Numbered from the stretch's first letter, positions 1-5,080 are shown. The stretch is 8,117 nucleotides of DNA from an uncultured Oscillospiraceae bacterium (GCA_934615645.1 CAKTTR010000078.1:1-8117), one strand, 5' to 3'. Made by a program: numbers and translations. The notes: generated from the letters alone by a model not told the origin.

Positions 1-1430
1 CTCTTGATGGGCTTGTCGCCGAAGCGCAGGTGGCTGATGGTCACGCCGCCGGTCTTCTTGGAGTCGTACTGGAAGTAGGCCTGTACATACTTGTCGGTAT
101 GGTCGCCAATGATCTTGATGGAGTTTTTGTTCGCGCCAACGGTGCCGTCGCCGCCCAGGCCCCAGAATTTGCACTCGATGGTGCCTTCCGCGGCGGTGTT
201 GGGGGCTTCGTGCTCCTCCAGGGAGAGGTTCGTGACGTCGTCGACGATGCCGATGGTGAACTGACGCTTCATCTCGCTCTTTGCCAGCTCTTCGTAGACG
301 GCAAAGACGGAAGCGGGAGGCGTATCCTTGGAGCCGAGGCCGTAGCGACCGCCGATGACCTGGATATCAGACTTGCCAGCGTTGGCCAGCGCCGTGACAA
401 CGTCCAGATACAGGGGCTCGCCCTGGGCGCCGGGTTCCTTCGTGCGGTCGAGGACCGCGATCTTCTTGCAGGACGCGGGGATGGCGGCCAGCAGCTTTTC
501 CGGAACGAAGGGGCGGAACAGGCGGACCTTGACCAGGCCGACCTTCTGACCCTGGGCGTTCAGGTAGTCGATGACTTCCTCTGCCACGTCGCAGATGGAG
601 CCCATGGCGATGATCACGCGGTCCGCGTCAGCAGCGCCGTAGTAGTTGAAGAGCTGATAGTCGGTGCCGAGCTTGGCGTTGACCTTGCCCATATACTCTT
701 CCACGATGGCGGGCAGCGCGTCATAGTACTTGTTGCACGCTTCACGATGCTGGAAGAAGATATCGCCATTTTCGTGGCTGCCGCGCATGGCGGGGCGCTC
801 GGGGTTCAGACAGTGCTTGCGGAACGCTTCGACAGCGTCCATATCGCACATTTCCTTCAGGTCGTCATAATCCCAGACTTCGATTTTCTGGATCTCATGG
901 GAGGTACGGAAGCCGTCAAAGAAGTTGATGAACGGCACGCGGCCCTTGATCGCCGCCAGGTGCGCGACAGCGCCCAGGTCCATGACTTCCTGCTGGTTCG
1001 TCTCGCACAGCATGGCGAAACCGGTCTGACGACAGGCGTAGACGTCGGAATGATCGCCGAAGATGTTCAGCGCATGGGAGGCGACCGTTCTGGCAGAGAC
1101 ATGGAACACCGCAGGCAGCAGCTCGCCCGCGATCTTATACATATTCGGGATCATCAGCAGAAGACCCTGGGAAGCGGTATAAGTCGTCGTCAGAGCGCCG
1201 GCGGCCAGAGAACCGTGCACCGTACCGGCTGCGCCGGCCTCGGACTGCATTTCCACAACCTTGACCCGGTTGCCAAAGATGTTTTCACGGCCAGCAGCGG
1301 ACCACTGATCGACATAGTCGGCCATGGGGCTGGAGGGGGTGATGGGATAAATGCCGGCTACCTCGGTAAAGGCATAGCTGACATGTGCGGCGGCGGTATT
1401 GCCGTCCATTGTAAGTTTCTTTCTTGCCAA
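1..1430 (-). CDS. nifJ: Pyruvate:ferredoxin (flavodoxin) oxidoreductase, N-terminal part (3' end outside window)
   Basis: PFOR oxidises pyruvate with CoA to acetyl-CoA and CO2 in the cytoplasm and passes electrons to ferredoxin; it is a thiamine-diphosphate and [4Fe-4S] enzyme of about 1,170-1,200 residues. The 476 codons here cover the N-terminal domain (about 1-250, with YPITPSSPMAD and VVEMQSEAGAAGTVHG), domain II (about 260-410, with AVLDRTKEPGA), and the start of the gamma-type domain (with FWGLGGDGTVGANKNS). The start is taken as TTG at 1430, not ATG at 1409: an AGGAGGT (1444-1438) lies 7 bases upstream of the TTG, and the N-terminus then reads (M)ARKKLTMDGNTAAAHVSYAF. With that start Thr31, Glu64 and Arg114 fall exactly at the active-site numbering known from the Desulfovibrio africanus enzyme. 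The iron-sulfur and ThDP domains are beyond the left edge. No frameshift or gap is seen. Divergent from prfC. Confidence 0.95.
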   Translation of the reverse strand, partial: MARKKLTMDGNTAAAHVSYAFTEVAGIYPITPSSPMADYVDQWSAAGRENIFGNRVKVVEMQSEAGAAGTVHGSLAAGALTTTYTASQGLLLMIPNMYKIAGELLPAVFHVSARTVASHALNIFGDHSDVYACRQTGFAMLCETNQQEVMDLGAVAHLAAIKGRVPFINFFDGFRTSHEIQKIEVWDYDDLKEMCDMDAVEAFRKHCLNPERPAMRGSHENGDIFFQHREACNKYYDALPAIVEEYMGKVNAKLGTDYQLFNYYGAADADRVIIAMGSICDVAEEVIDYLNAQGQKVGLVKVRLFRPFVPEKLLAAIPASCKKIAVLDRTKEPGAQGEPLYLDVVTALANAGKSDIQVIGGRYGLGSKDTPPASVFAVYEELAKSEMKRQFTIGIVDDVTNLSLEEHEAPNTAAEGTIECKFWGLGGDGTVGANKNSIKIIGDHTDKYVQAYFQYDSKKTGGVTISHLRFGDKPIK

Positions 1431-1469
1431 ATTAAATACCTCCTAAAGTATTTTAATTTTACAGTTTCT

Positions 1470-1498
1470 ATTTTAACACGGCAAATCGGATTTGTAAA
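1470..1498 (-). promoter_or_regulatory. Predicted sigma-70-type promoter of nifJ
   Basis: On the minus strand a TTTACA -35 (1498-1493) and a TAAAAT -10 (1475-1470) are separated by 17 bp, in an AT-rich patch that contrasts with the G+C-rich coding DNA around it. Transcription would start near 1463, leaving a leader of about 33 nt that contains the AGGAGGT ribosome-binding site of nifJ. Predicted from consensus match only. Confidence 0.6.
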
Positions 1499-1500
1499 TT

Positions 1501-1540
1501 GGAATTTCCGGGAGAAGAACCGTTTTCCCCGGGAATTTCC
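1501..1540. repeat. Paired GGAATTTCC motifs upstream of the nifJ promoter (possible operator)
   Basis: GGAATTTCC occurs at 1501-1509 and again at 1532-1540, 31 bp apart (about three helical turns). Each copy is nearly palindromic, and with the adjacent CCGGG/CCCGG bases the pair also forms an imperfect inverted repeat. The first copy begins 3 bp upstream of the nifJ -35 box, a usual place for an activator or repressor site. No regulator can be named from the sequence; the operator role is an inference. Confidence 0.35.
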
Positions 1541-1549
1541 TGCTGTTTT

Positions 1550-1580
1550 CTGCCGCGGCCGGGATTTGGCGGCGGTTTTT
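1550..1580 (+). terminator. Terminator-like hairpin with T5, upstream of the prfC promoter
   Basis: CTGCCGC (1550-1556) pairs with GCGGCGG (1569-1575), with one G-T wobble and a 12-nt loop, and is followed directly by TTTTT on the plus strand. No plus-strand gene lies upstream, so if it works it would stop antisense transcripts arising within nifJ and insulate prfC. It could also be a chance structure in G+C-rich DNA. Confidence 0.3.
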
Positions 1581-1611
1581 CCTTCTTTTGACAGGAGGCG
1601 GTTGGAATTGC

Positions 1612-1640
1612 TTGTGTTTTGGGCATATTTGTGGTAAAAT
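1612..1640 (+). promoter_or_regulatory. Predicted promoter of the prfC operon (extended -10)
   Basis: A TTGTGT -35 (1612-1617), a 17-bp spacer and a TAAAAT -10 (1635-1640) preceded by TGG (extended -10) fit a housekeeping sigma-factor promoter on the plus strand. Transcription would start near 1647, about 50 nt before the prfC ATG. A TTGACA at 1588-1593 looks better as a -35 box but has no usable -10 at the correct spacing. Confidence 0.55.
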
Positions 1641-1648
1641 ACACCTCT

Positions 1649-1672
1649 GGCAGCGCGCAACGCCGCGCCGCC
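1649..1672 (+). promoter_or_regulatory. 5'-UTR hairpin of prfC
   Basis: GGCAGCGCG (1649-1657) pairs with CGCGCCGCC (1664-1672) with one A-C mismatch and the 6-nt loop CAACGC. It lies between the predicted transcription start and the GGGAGGA ribosome-binding site (1685-1691). At DNA level the symmetry extends outward through AATACAC (1638-1644) and GTGTATT (1673-1679), reaching into the -10 box. It could protect the mRNA 5' end or act as a dyad operator; nothing here shows which. Confidence 0.4.
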
Positions 1673-1697
1673 GTGTATTACGATGGGAGGAACCACT

Positions 1698-3293
1698 ATG
1701 GGCCTGAGAGAGGAAATCAGCCGCCGCCGGACCTTTGCGATCATCTCGCACCCGGACGCCGGTAAAACGACGCTGACGGAGAAGTTTTTGCTGTACGGCG
1801 GCGCCATTGCCCAGGCGGGCGCGGTCAAGGGCAAGAAGAACAGCCGGGCCGCTGTGTCCGACTGGATGGAAATCGAAAAGCAGCGCGGCATTTCGGTCAC
1901 ATCGTCCGTCATGCAGTTTCAATACGCAGGCTTTTGCATCAATATCCTCGATACCCCGGGCCACCAGGATTTCTCCGAGGATACGTACCGGACCTTAATG
2001 GCCGCCGACGCCGCCGTCATGGTCATCGACGGCAGCAAGGGCGTCGAAGCGCAGACCCGCAAGCTGTTCAAGGTCTGCGCCATGCGGCATATCCCGATCT
2101 TTACCTTTGTAAACAAAATGGACCGGGATGCCAAGGACCCCTTCGACCTTCTGGACGAATTGGAGCGGGAGCTTGGCATCGAGACCTACGCCATGAACTG
2201 GCCCATCGGCTCCGGCAAGGAATTCCAGGGCGTCTACGACCGGCACAACGGCCAGCTTTTATTCTTCTCCGGCGTCTCCGGCAAGAACCGGGCCGACAAG
2301 CTGGAGATCGAGCTGGAGGACCCGAAGGTCGGCGAGAGGATCGGCCAGGCCCGGCACGAGCAGCTGATGGAAGAGGTCGAGCTTCTCGGCGCAGGCCGGG
2401 AGTTTTCCATGGAGGAGGTCCGGGCGGGCAGCCTGAGCCCCGTCTTCTTCGGCTCCGCGCTGACGAATTTCGGCGTCGAGCCGTTTCTGGAGGAATTTCT
2501 GCGCCTGACGCCCCCGCCCCTGGCAAGGACTGCCGACTGCGGGACGATCGACGTCTTCCAGCCGGAGTTTTCCGCCTTTGTCTTTAAAATTCAAGCCAAT
2601 ATGAACAAAGCCCACCGGGACCGGCTGGCCTTCCTGCGCATCTGCTCCGGCAAATTCGAGCGGGACCGGGAGTATTACCATGTCCAGGGCGGCAAAAAAA
2701 TGCGCCTGTCGCAGCCGCAGCAGCTGATGGCCCAGGAGCGGGAGATCGTCGACGAGGCCTATGCCGGGGATATCATCGGCGTGTTCGACCCGGGCATCTT
2801 CTCCATCGGCGATACCATCACCGTCCCGGGGCAGAAATTCCGCTTCTCCGGCATCCCGACCTTTGCGCCGGAGCACTTCTGCCGCGTCTCGCCGAAGGAT
2901 ACGATGAAGCGCAAGCAGTTTATCAAGGGCACCGAGCAGATCGCGCAAGAGGGCGCCATTCAGATCTTCAAGGTGCCGAATACCGGCATGGAGGAAGTCA
3001 TCGTCGGCGTCGTCGGTACGCTGCAGTTTGACGTCTTCCAGTACCGGATGCGCAGCGAATACGGCGTAGAGCTGCGGATGGACCATCTGCCCTATGAAGA
3101 GCTGCGGTTCATCACCGCCTGCCCGGTGCAGGATCTGCAGGACCTCAACCTCTCCAGCGACGTCGAGCTGCTGGAGGATTACCGCGGCAACCGGCTGCTG
3201 GTCTTTACGTCCTACTGGGCCATCGACTTTACCATCAAGCGCAACCCCGGCCTGGAGCTGTCCGAGGCGCTGCAGCAGCGCGAGGAGGCGTAA
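1698..3293 (+). CDS. prfC: Peptide chain release factor 3 (RF3), translational GTPase
   Basis: RF3 is a ribosome-bound GTPase that promotes recycling of RF1 and RF2 after peptide release. The product is 531 aa, close to the 529 aa of E. coli RF3. The GTPase domain (about 1-270) shows the P-loop SHPDAGKTT (17-25), a switch I region with RGISVTSSVMQF (63-74), DTPGHQDF (85-92), NKMD (139-142) and a GSAL G5 box near 252. Domain II (about 280-385) and the C-terminal domain (to 531, with GVVGTLQFDVFQYR) follow without gaps. An upstream in-frame ATG at 1683 exists, but the ATG at 1698 is preferred: GGGAGGA sits 6 bases before it and MGLREEISRRRTF matches the family N-terminus. It overlaps the ribosome-binding site of the next gene, so the two are probably co-translated. 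Confidence 0.96.
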   Translation: MGLREEISRRRTFAIISHPDAGKTTLTEKFLLYGGAIAQAGAVKGKKNSRAAVSDWMEIEKQRGISVTSSVMQFQYAGFCINILDTPGHQDFSEDTYRTLMAADAAVMVIDGSKGVEAQTRKLFKVCAMRHIPIFTFVNKMDRDAKDPFDLLDELERELGIETYAMNWPIGSGKEFQGVYDRHNGQLLFFSGVSGKNRADKLEIELEDPKVGERIGQARHEQLMEEVELLGAGREFSMEEVRAGSLSPVFFGSALTNFGVEPFLEEFLRLTPPPLARTADCGTIDVFQPEFSAFVFKIQANMNKAHRDRLAFLRICSGKFERDREYYHVQGGKKMRLSQPQQLMAQEREIVDEAYAGDIIGVFDPGIFSIGDTITVPGQKFRFSGIPTFAPEHFCRVSPKDTMKRKQFIKGTEQIAQEGAIQIFKVPNTGMEEVIVGVVGTLQFDVFQYRMRSEYGVELRMDHLPYEELRFITACPVQDLQDLNLSSDVELLEDYRGNRLLVFTSYWAIDFTIKRNPGLELSEALQQREEA

Positions 3294-3296
3294 CGC

Positions 3297-3854
3297 ATGG
3301 AACGATATCACGGCCGCCCGGCAGAGAAGACCGGCCGCCTGGAAAAGGAGCTCCGCTGCTACGACGCGCTGGATGCCCTCGGCATCGCCTATGACCGGGT
3401 CGATCACCCCCACGCGGATACCATCGCCGCCTGCCATGCCATTGAAGACTGCCTGGGCGCGAAGATCTGCAAAAATCTCTTCCTCTGCAACCGGCAGAAG
3501 ACGGAATTTTACCTTCTGCTGCTGCCCGGGGATAAGCCCTTCCAGACGAAGGTCTTCTCCAAGCTGATCGGCGTCAGCCGTCTCTCCTTTGCCGATGCCG
3601 ACGCCATGCTGCGCTATCTGGATATCACCCCCGGCTCCGTCAGCATTCTGGGGCTGATGAACGACCGGGAAAAGACCCTGCATGTCTATATCGACCGTGA
3701 GGTCACGTCTGACCCCTGGCTCGGCGCACACCCGTGCATCAACACCAGCACCCTCCGCCTGGAGACTGCTGCCGTCCTGGAACGCTTCGTCCCCTGGACC
3801 GGTCACACCGCCACGGTGATCGACTTGCCACGAGAAGACACGCAAACCAGCTGA
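3297..3854 (+). CDS. ProX/PrdX-type prolyl-tRNA editing protein (YbaK domain), probable Ala-tRNA(Pro) deacylase
   Basis: Free-standing members of this family, related to the editing insert of bacterial prolyl-tRNA synthetase, hydrolyse mischarged Ala-tRNA(Pro) in the cytoplasm. The 185-aa product shows the family signatures: KNLFLCNRQKTEFYLLL with the expected essential lysine (Lys59), PGDKPFQTK (77-85), GVSRLSFAD (92-100), TPGSVSILGLMND (111-123) and GAHPCINTST (143-152). AGGAGG (3283-3288) lies inside the last codons of prfC, 8 bases before the ATG, and only three bases separate the prfC stop from this start, so the genes form a translationally coupled pair. Substrate is inferred from family; Cys-tRNA(Pro) deacylation (YbaK proper) is the alternative. 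Confidence 0.88.
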   Translation: MERYHGRPAEKTGRLEKELRCYDALDALGIAYDRVDHPHADTIAACHAIEDCLGAKICKNLFLCNRQKTEFYLLLLPGDKPFQTKVFSKLIGVSRLSFADADAMLRYLDITPGSVSILGLMNDREKTLHVYIDREVTSDPWLGAHPCINTSTLRLETAAVLERFVPWTGHTATVIDLPREDTQTS

Positions 3855-3874
3855 CGCTTGCAATTCTAACAAAC

Positions 3875-3908
3875 AGCGCCCCGCCGACAACCATCGGCGG
3901 GGCGCTTT
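3875..3908 (+). terminator. Intrinsic terminator of the prfC-deacylase operon
   Basis: A perfect 13-bp stem, AGCGCCCCGCCGA (3875-3887) with TCGGCGGGGCGCT (3894-3906), closes the loop CAACCA, 20 nt after the stop codon. The following T-run is short (TTTC), so termination may be incomplete, but the very stable stem and its position make a terminator the best reading. Confidence 0.8.
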
Positions 3909-3933
3909 CATCCGTCAAAAAAGCCTCGCAGAG

Positions 3934-3955
3934 TTTGCGCCGCGCACGGCGCAAA
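3934..3955. repeat. Perfect 9-bp hairpin TTTGCGCCG/CGGCGCAAA
   Basis: TTTGCGCCG (3934-3942) and CGGCGCAAA (3947-3955) are exact inverted repeats around the 4-nt spacer CGCA. It lacks a T-run on either side. It opens the palindrome-rich island between the convergent genes that fills the region up to 4298, where no believable coding sequence is seen. Confidence 0.6.
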
Positions 3956-3967
3956 TAAAGTCAAAAT

Positions 3968-4068
3968 TATTTTTCCCGGCGGCAAGTGGGTGAGACTCCA
4001 AGAGCGCAAGCGCAGCGCAGCGCGATTGGCGTAGTCGAACCCATGCAGCGCATACGTCGGGAAAAATA
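3968..4068. repeat. Structured repeat, unit 1: long interrupted stem-loop
   Basis: The outer arms at 3968-3981 and 4055-4068 (core TTTTTCCCGGCG / CGTCGGGAAAAA) pair over 14 bp with one G-T wobble. Inside lies TGGGT-GA-GACT-CCAA-GA-GCGC (3987-4007) opposite GCGC-GA-TTGG-(CGT bulge)-AGTC-GA-ACCCA (4020-4043), around a 12-nt loop (4008-4019). GA faces GA at two places, which can form tandem sheared G-A pairs in RNA. The inner 57 nt recur as unit 2, 99 bp downstream. ORFs that cross it in several frames simply echo the repeat. It could be a REP/MITE-like palindromic element or a structured RNA; I do not recognise a named family. Confidence 0.7.
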
Positions 4069-4077
4069 CTTCTCGCC

Positions 4078-4147
4078 CTGCAAATTGGGTGAGACTCCAA
4101 TTGTGCAAGCTCTGCGCGGCACAATTGGTCAAGTCGAACCCATGCAG
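4078..4147. repeat. Structured repeat, unit 2: second direct copy of the stem-loop
   Basis: TGGGT-GA-GACT (4086-4096) and AGTC-GA-ACCCA (4132-4142) match unit 1 exactly. The upper stem differs yet still pairs: CCAATTGTGC (4097-4106) with GCACAATTGG (4119-4128), a perfect 10-bp helix, where unit 1 has CCAA-GA-GCGC with GCGC-GA-TTGG. The 3-nt bulge (TCA, 4129-4131) and the 12-nt loop length (4107-4118, beginning AAGC) are kept. The helix extends outward through CTGCA (4078-4082) and TGCAG (4143-4147). Retained pairing with altered sequence points to selection on structure. Confidence 0.7.
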
Positions 4148-4155
4148 CGCTGTGG

Positions 4156-4182
4156 AATTTCTGCGCTGAAAGCGCAGAAATT
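4156..4182. repeat. Perfect 12-bp hairpin with GAA triloop
   Basis: AATTTCTGCGCT (4156-4167) and AGCGCAGAAATT (4171-4182) are exact inverted repeats separated by only GAA. It follows unit 2 after nine bases. The lack of a T-run argues against an ordinary terminator. It could be a cruciform-forming palindrome or a short stable RNA hairpin in the 3' region of either convergent transcript. Confidence 0.65.
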
Positions 4183-4207
4183 ATGCGCGCAGCAGGGTGC
4201 AATCCCC

Positions 4208-4292
4208 TCAAACGCGAGCCCAGCGGAGCGGTAAGCGAGAGTCAAAATCTCTGATTTTGCGCCTCGAGCTTATACAGCGTTGTCGCGTTTGA
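4208..4292. repeat. Structured repeat, third nested stem-loop
   Basis: The outer arms TCAAACGCGA (4208-4217) and TCGCGTTTGA (4283-4292) are a perfect 10-bp inverted repeat. Within them TAAGC (4232-4236) can pair with GCTTA (4268-4272), CGAG (4236-4239) with CTCG (4263-4266), and CAAAATC (4243-4249) with GATTTTG (4253-4259) around a TCT loop, giving a nested imperfect stem-loop. Its sequence differs from units 1 and 2, but its size is similar to unit 1. It ends seven bases before the stop codon of the minus-strand Dph6-like gene, so it would lie in that gene's mRNA 3' end. Confidence 0.6.
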
Positions 4293-4298
4293 AAGTTT

Positions 4299-4952
4299 TT
4301 AGAAAATATCGCAGAGGGAATACTCGCCAAAATCTAAGATTTTGCCCGTCTGATACGCGACCGGCTTGTGGAAGATGGGGCCGTCCACCGTCAGGGTGTG
4401 GTACTCCCCGTTTTCGCCGCACAGGTCGATGCCGCAGCGTTCCATCTCCGCCAGGACGTCCTCATCCAGGATGCGCCCCAGAAGCGCCCGGGGCAGCAGC
4501 GTATTGTTCAGCGATTTGATGACGCACCGGTAGCCCAGGGCCAGCACCTCCCGGACATTTTCTTCCCTGCCCCGCTGCCACAGGGGGTAATACGCTTCTA
4601 AGCCGACATTGCGGCAGCGCTCCTCGCCCCAGGCCCGGTGGCCCTCAATATCAATATCACCGAAGCAGACCGCCTCCGCACCCTGCGCCTTCGCCTCGCG
4701 CAGCGCCGCCTCCATGGAAAGGTGATACGTCTCCCCCGCTGTATCGACGGGCAGGAGCGGGATCTGCAGCGCCTCGGCATAGCGGGCCAGCAGCGCATGA
4801 TCCGCCCCGTGGAAATACGACCGCCCGGCCTCCGGATTGAACATCACCAGCAGCGCCAGCGGCGTATGCCCCGCTGCCAGCATCTTATGCAACGCCAGGG
4901 TGCTGTCCTTCCCGCAGCTGTAGGACATGACAAAGGTTTTTTTGCTCTCCAT
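4299..4952 (-). CDS. Dph6-like ATP-pyrophosphatase (diphthine-ammonia ligase family, ATP_bind_4)
   Basis: The 217-aa product belongs to the MJ0570/Dph6 family of PP-loop ATP pyrophosphatases, which adenylate a substrate for amidation or a similar reaction. Bacteria have no diphthamide, so the bacterial substrate is unknown. Visible motifs are the PP-loop SYSCGKDS (10-17), SYFHGAD (45-51), FGDIDIEGHRAWGEERC (97-113), YPLW (122-125) and the signature GENGEYHT (179-186). The PP-loop has Cys where the classic SGGKDS has Gly; this also occurs in related Bacillota proteins as I recall them. The ATG at 4952 is chosen because the family sequence begins just there and an AAAGGCGG precedes it; the open frame extends upstream but only across a promoter and terminator. 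It is monocistronic and convergent with the prfC operon. Confidence 0.85.
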   Translation of the reverse strand: MESKKTFVMSYSCGKDSTLALHKMLAAGHTPLALLVMFNPEAGRSYFHGADHALLARYAEALQIPLLPVDTAGETYHLSMEAALREAKAQGAEAVCFGDIDIEGHRAWGEERCRNVGLEAYYPLWQRGREENVREVLALGYRCVIKSLNNTLLPRALLGRILDEDVLAEMERCGIDLCGENGEYHTLTVDGPIFHKPVAYQTGKILDFGEYSLCDIF

Positions 4953-4970
4953 CCTTTTTCCGCCTTTCTC

Positions 4971-4991
4971 GCCCGGACCCGGGCTTTTTTT
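4971..4991. repeat. Short hairpin in the Dph6-like leader; reads as hairpin plus T7 on the plus strand
   Basis: GCCCG (4971-4975) pairs with CGGGC (4980-4984) around GACC and is followed on the plus strand by seven Ts (4985-4991). On the plus strand this is a minimal terminator, though no plus-strand gene lies upstream. In the minus-strand transcript it forms a 5-bp hairpin near the 5' end, just upstream of the ribosome-binding region. Confidence 0.35.
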
Positions 4992-4992
4992 C

Positions 4993-5021
4993 AGCATAGC
5001 AGATACGCGCCAAAATGTCCA
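4993..5021 (-). promoter_or_regulatory. Predicted extended -10 promoter of the Dph6-like gene
   Basis: On the minus strand TGGACA (5021-5016) and TATGCT (4998-4993) are 17 bp apart, and TGC directly precedes the -10 hexamer (extended -10). Transcription would begin near 4986, leaving a leader of about 35 nt. The promoter lies just downstream of the terminator of the preceding transcript, consistent with a separate transcription unit. Confidence 0.55.
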
Positions 5022-5024
5022 GGC

Positions 5025-5074
5025 AAAAAAACGGTGCCGCCGCCCAGAAACCGGGCGCGCGGCACAAGTTTTTT
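5025..5074 (-). terminator. Strong, probably bidirectional intrinsic terminator after the ferredoxin gene
   Basis: In plus-strand letters, GTGCCGC (5034-5040) pairs with GCGGCAC (5059-5065) and GCCC (5042-5045) with GGGC (5053-5056), with a small internal loop and a 7-nt apical loop. On the left is A7 (5025-5031), which is a U-run for the minus-strand transcript; on the right is T6 (5069-5074). The minus-strand hairpin starts about 15 nt after the ferredoxin stop codon. It separates the DUF1846-to-ferredoxin transcript from the Dph6-like gene. Confidence 0.85.
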
Positions 5075-5080
5075 GCAGGG

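Noticed and set aside
1588..1593. TTGACA as the prfC -35 box
   Set aside because: A perfect hexamer, but no -10-like sequence lies 16-18 bp downstream; the TTGTGT/TAAAAT pair fits better.
30..1637. 535-codon plus-strand open frame opposite nifJ
   Set aside because: It is the antisense shadow of nifJ: the minus strand gives a clean PFOR sequence with catalytic residues, while this frame shows no domain and runs through the promoter region. High G+C content keeps antisense frames open.
2259..3911. 550-codon minus-strand open frame opposite prfC and the deacylase gene
   Set aside because: It covers the 3' part of two well-supported plus-strand genes and the terminator, has no recognisable family, and lacks a convincing ribosome-binding site.
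3992..4038. Kink-turn motif in the repeat stem
   Set aside because: Tandem GA/GA steps and a 3-nt bulge are both present, but the bulge is separated from the lower GA step by four Watson-Crick pairs, so the standard kink-turn layout is not met.
4033..4142. tRNA-like T-arm (GGGTTCGACT on the minus strand)
   Set aside because: The GTTCGA match is part of the lower stem of the repeat. No acceptor stem, D-arm or anticodon arm can be drawn at the right distances, and it occurs identically in both repeat copies.
3908..4234. Short ORFs on both strands across the palindrome island
   Set aside because: Their translations repeat in step with the DNA repeat (WSLT, LESHP and similar), change frame between copies and lack ribosome-binding sites, so they are echoes of the repeat.
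3934..4292. CRISPR array
   Set aside because: Only two copies of the long repeat exist, the sequence between them is itself structured, there are no uniform spacers, and no cas genes are in the window.
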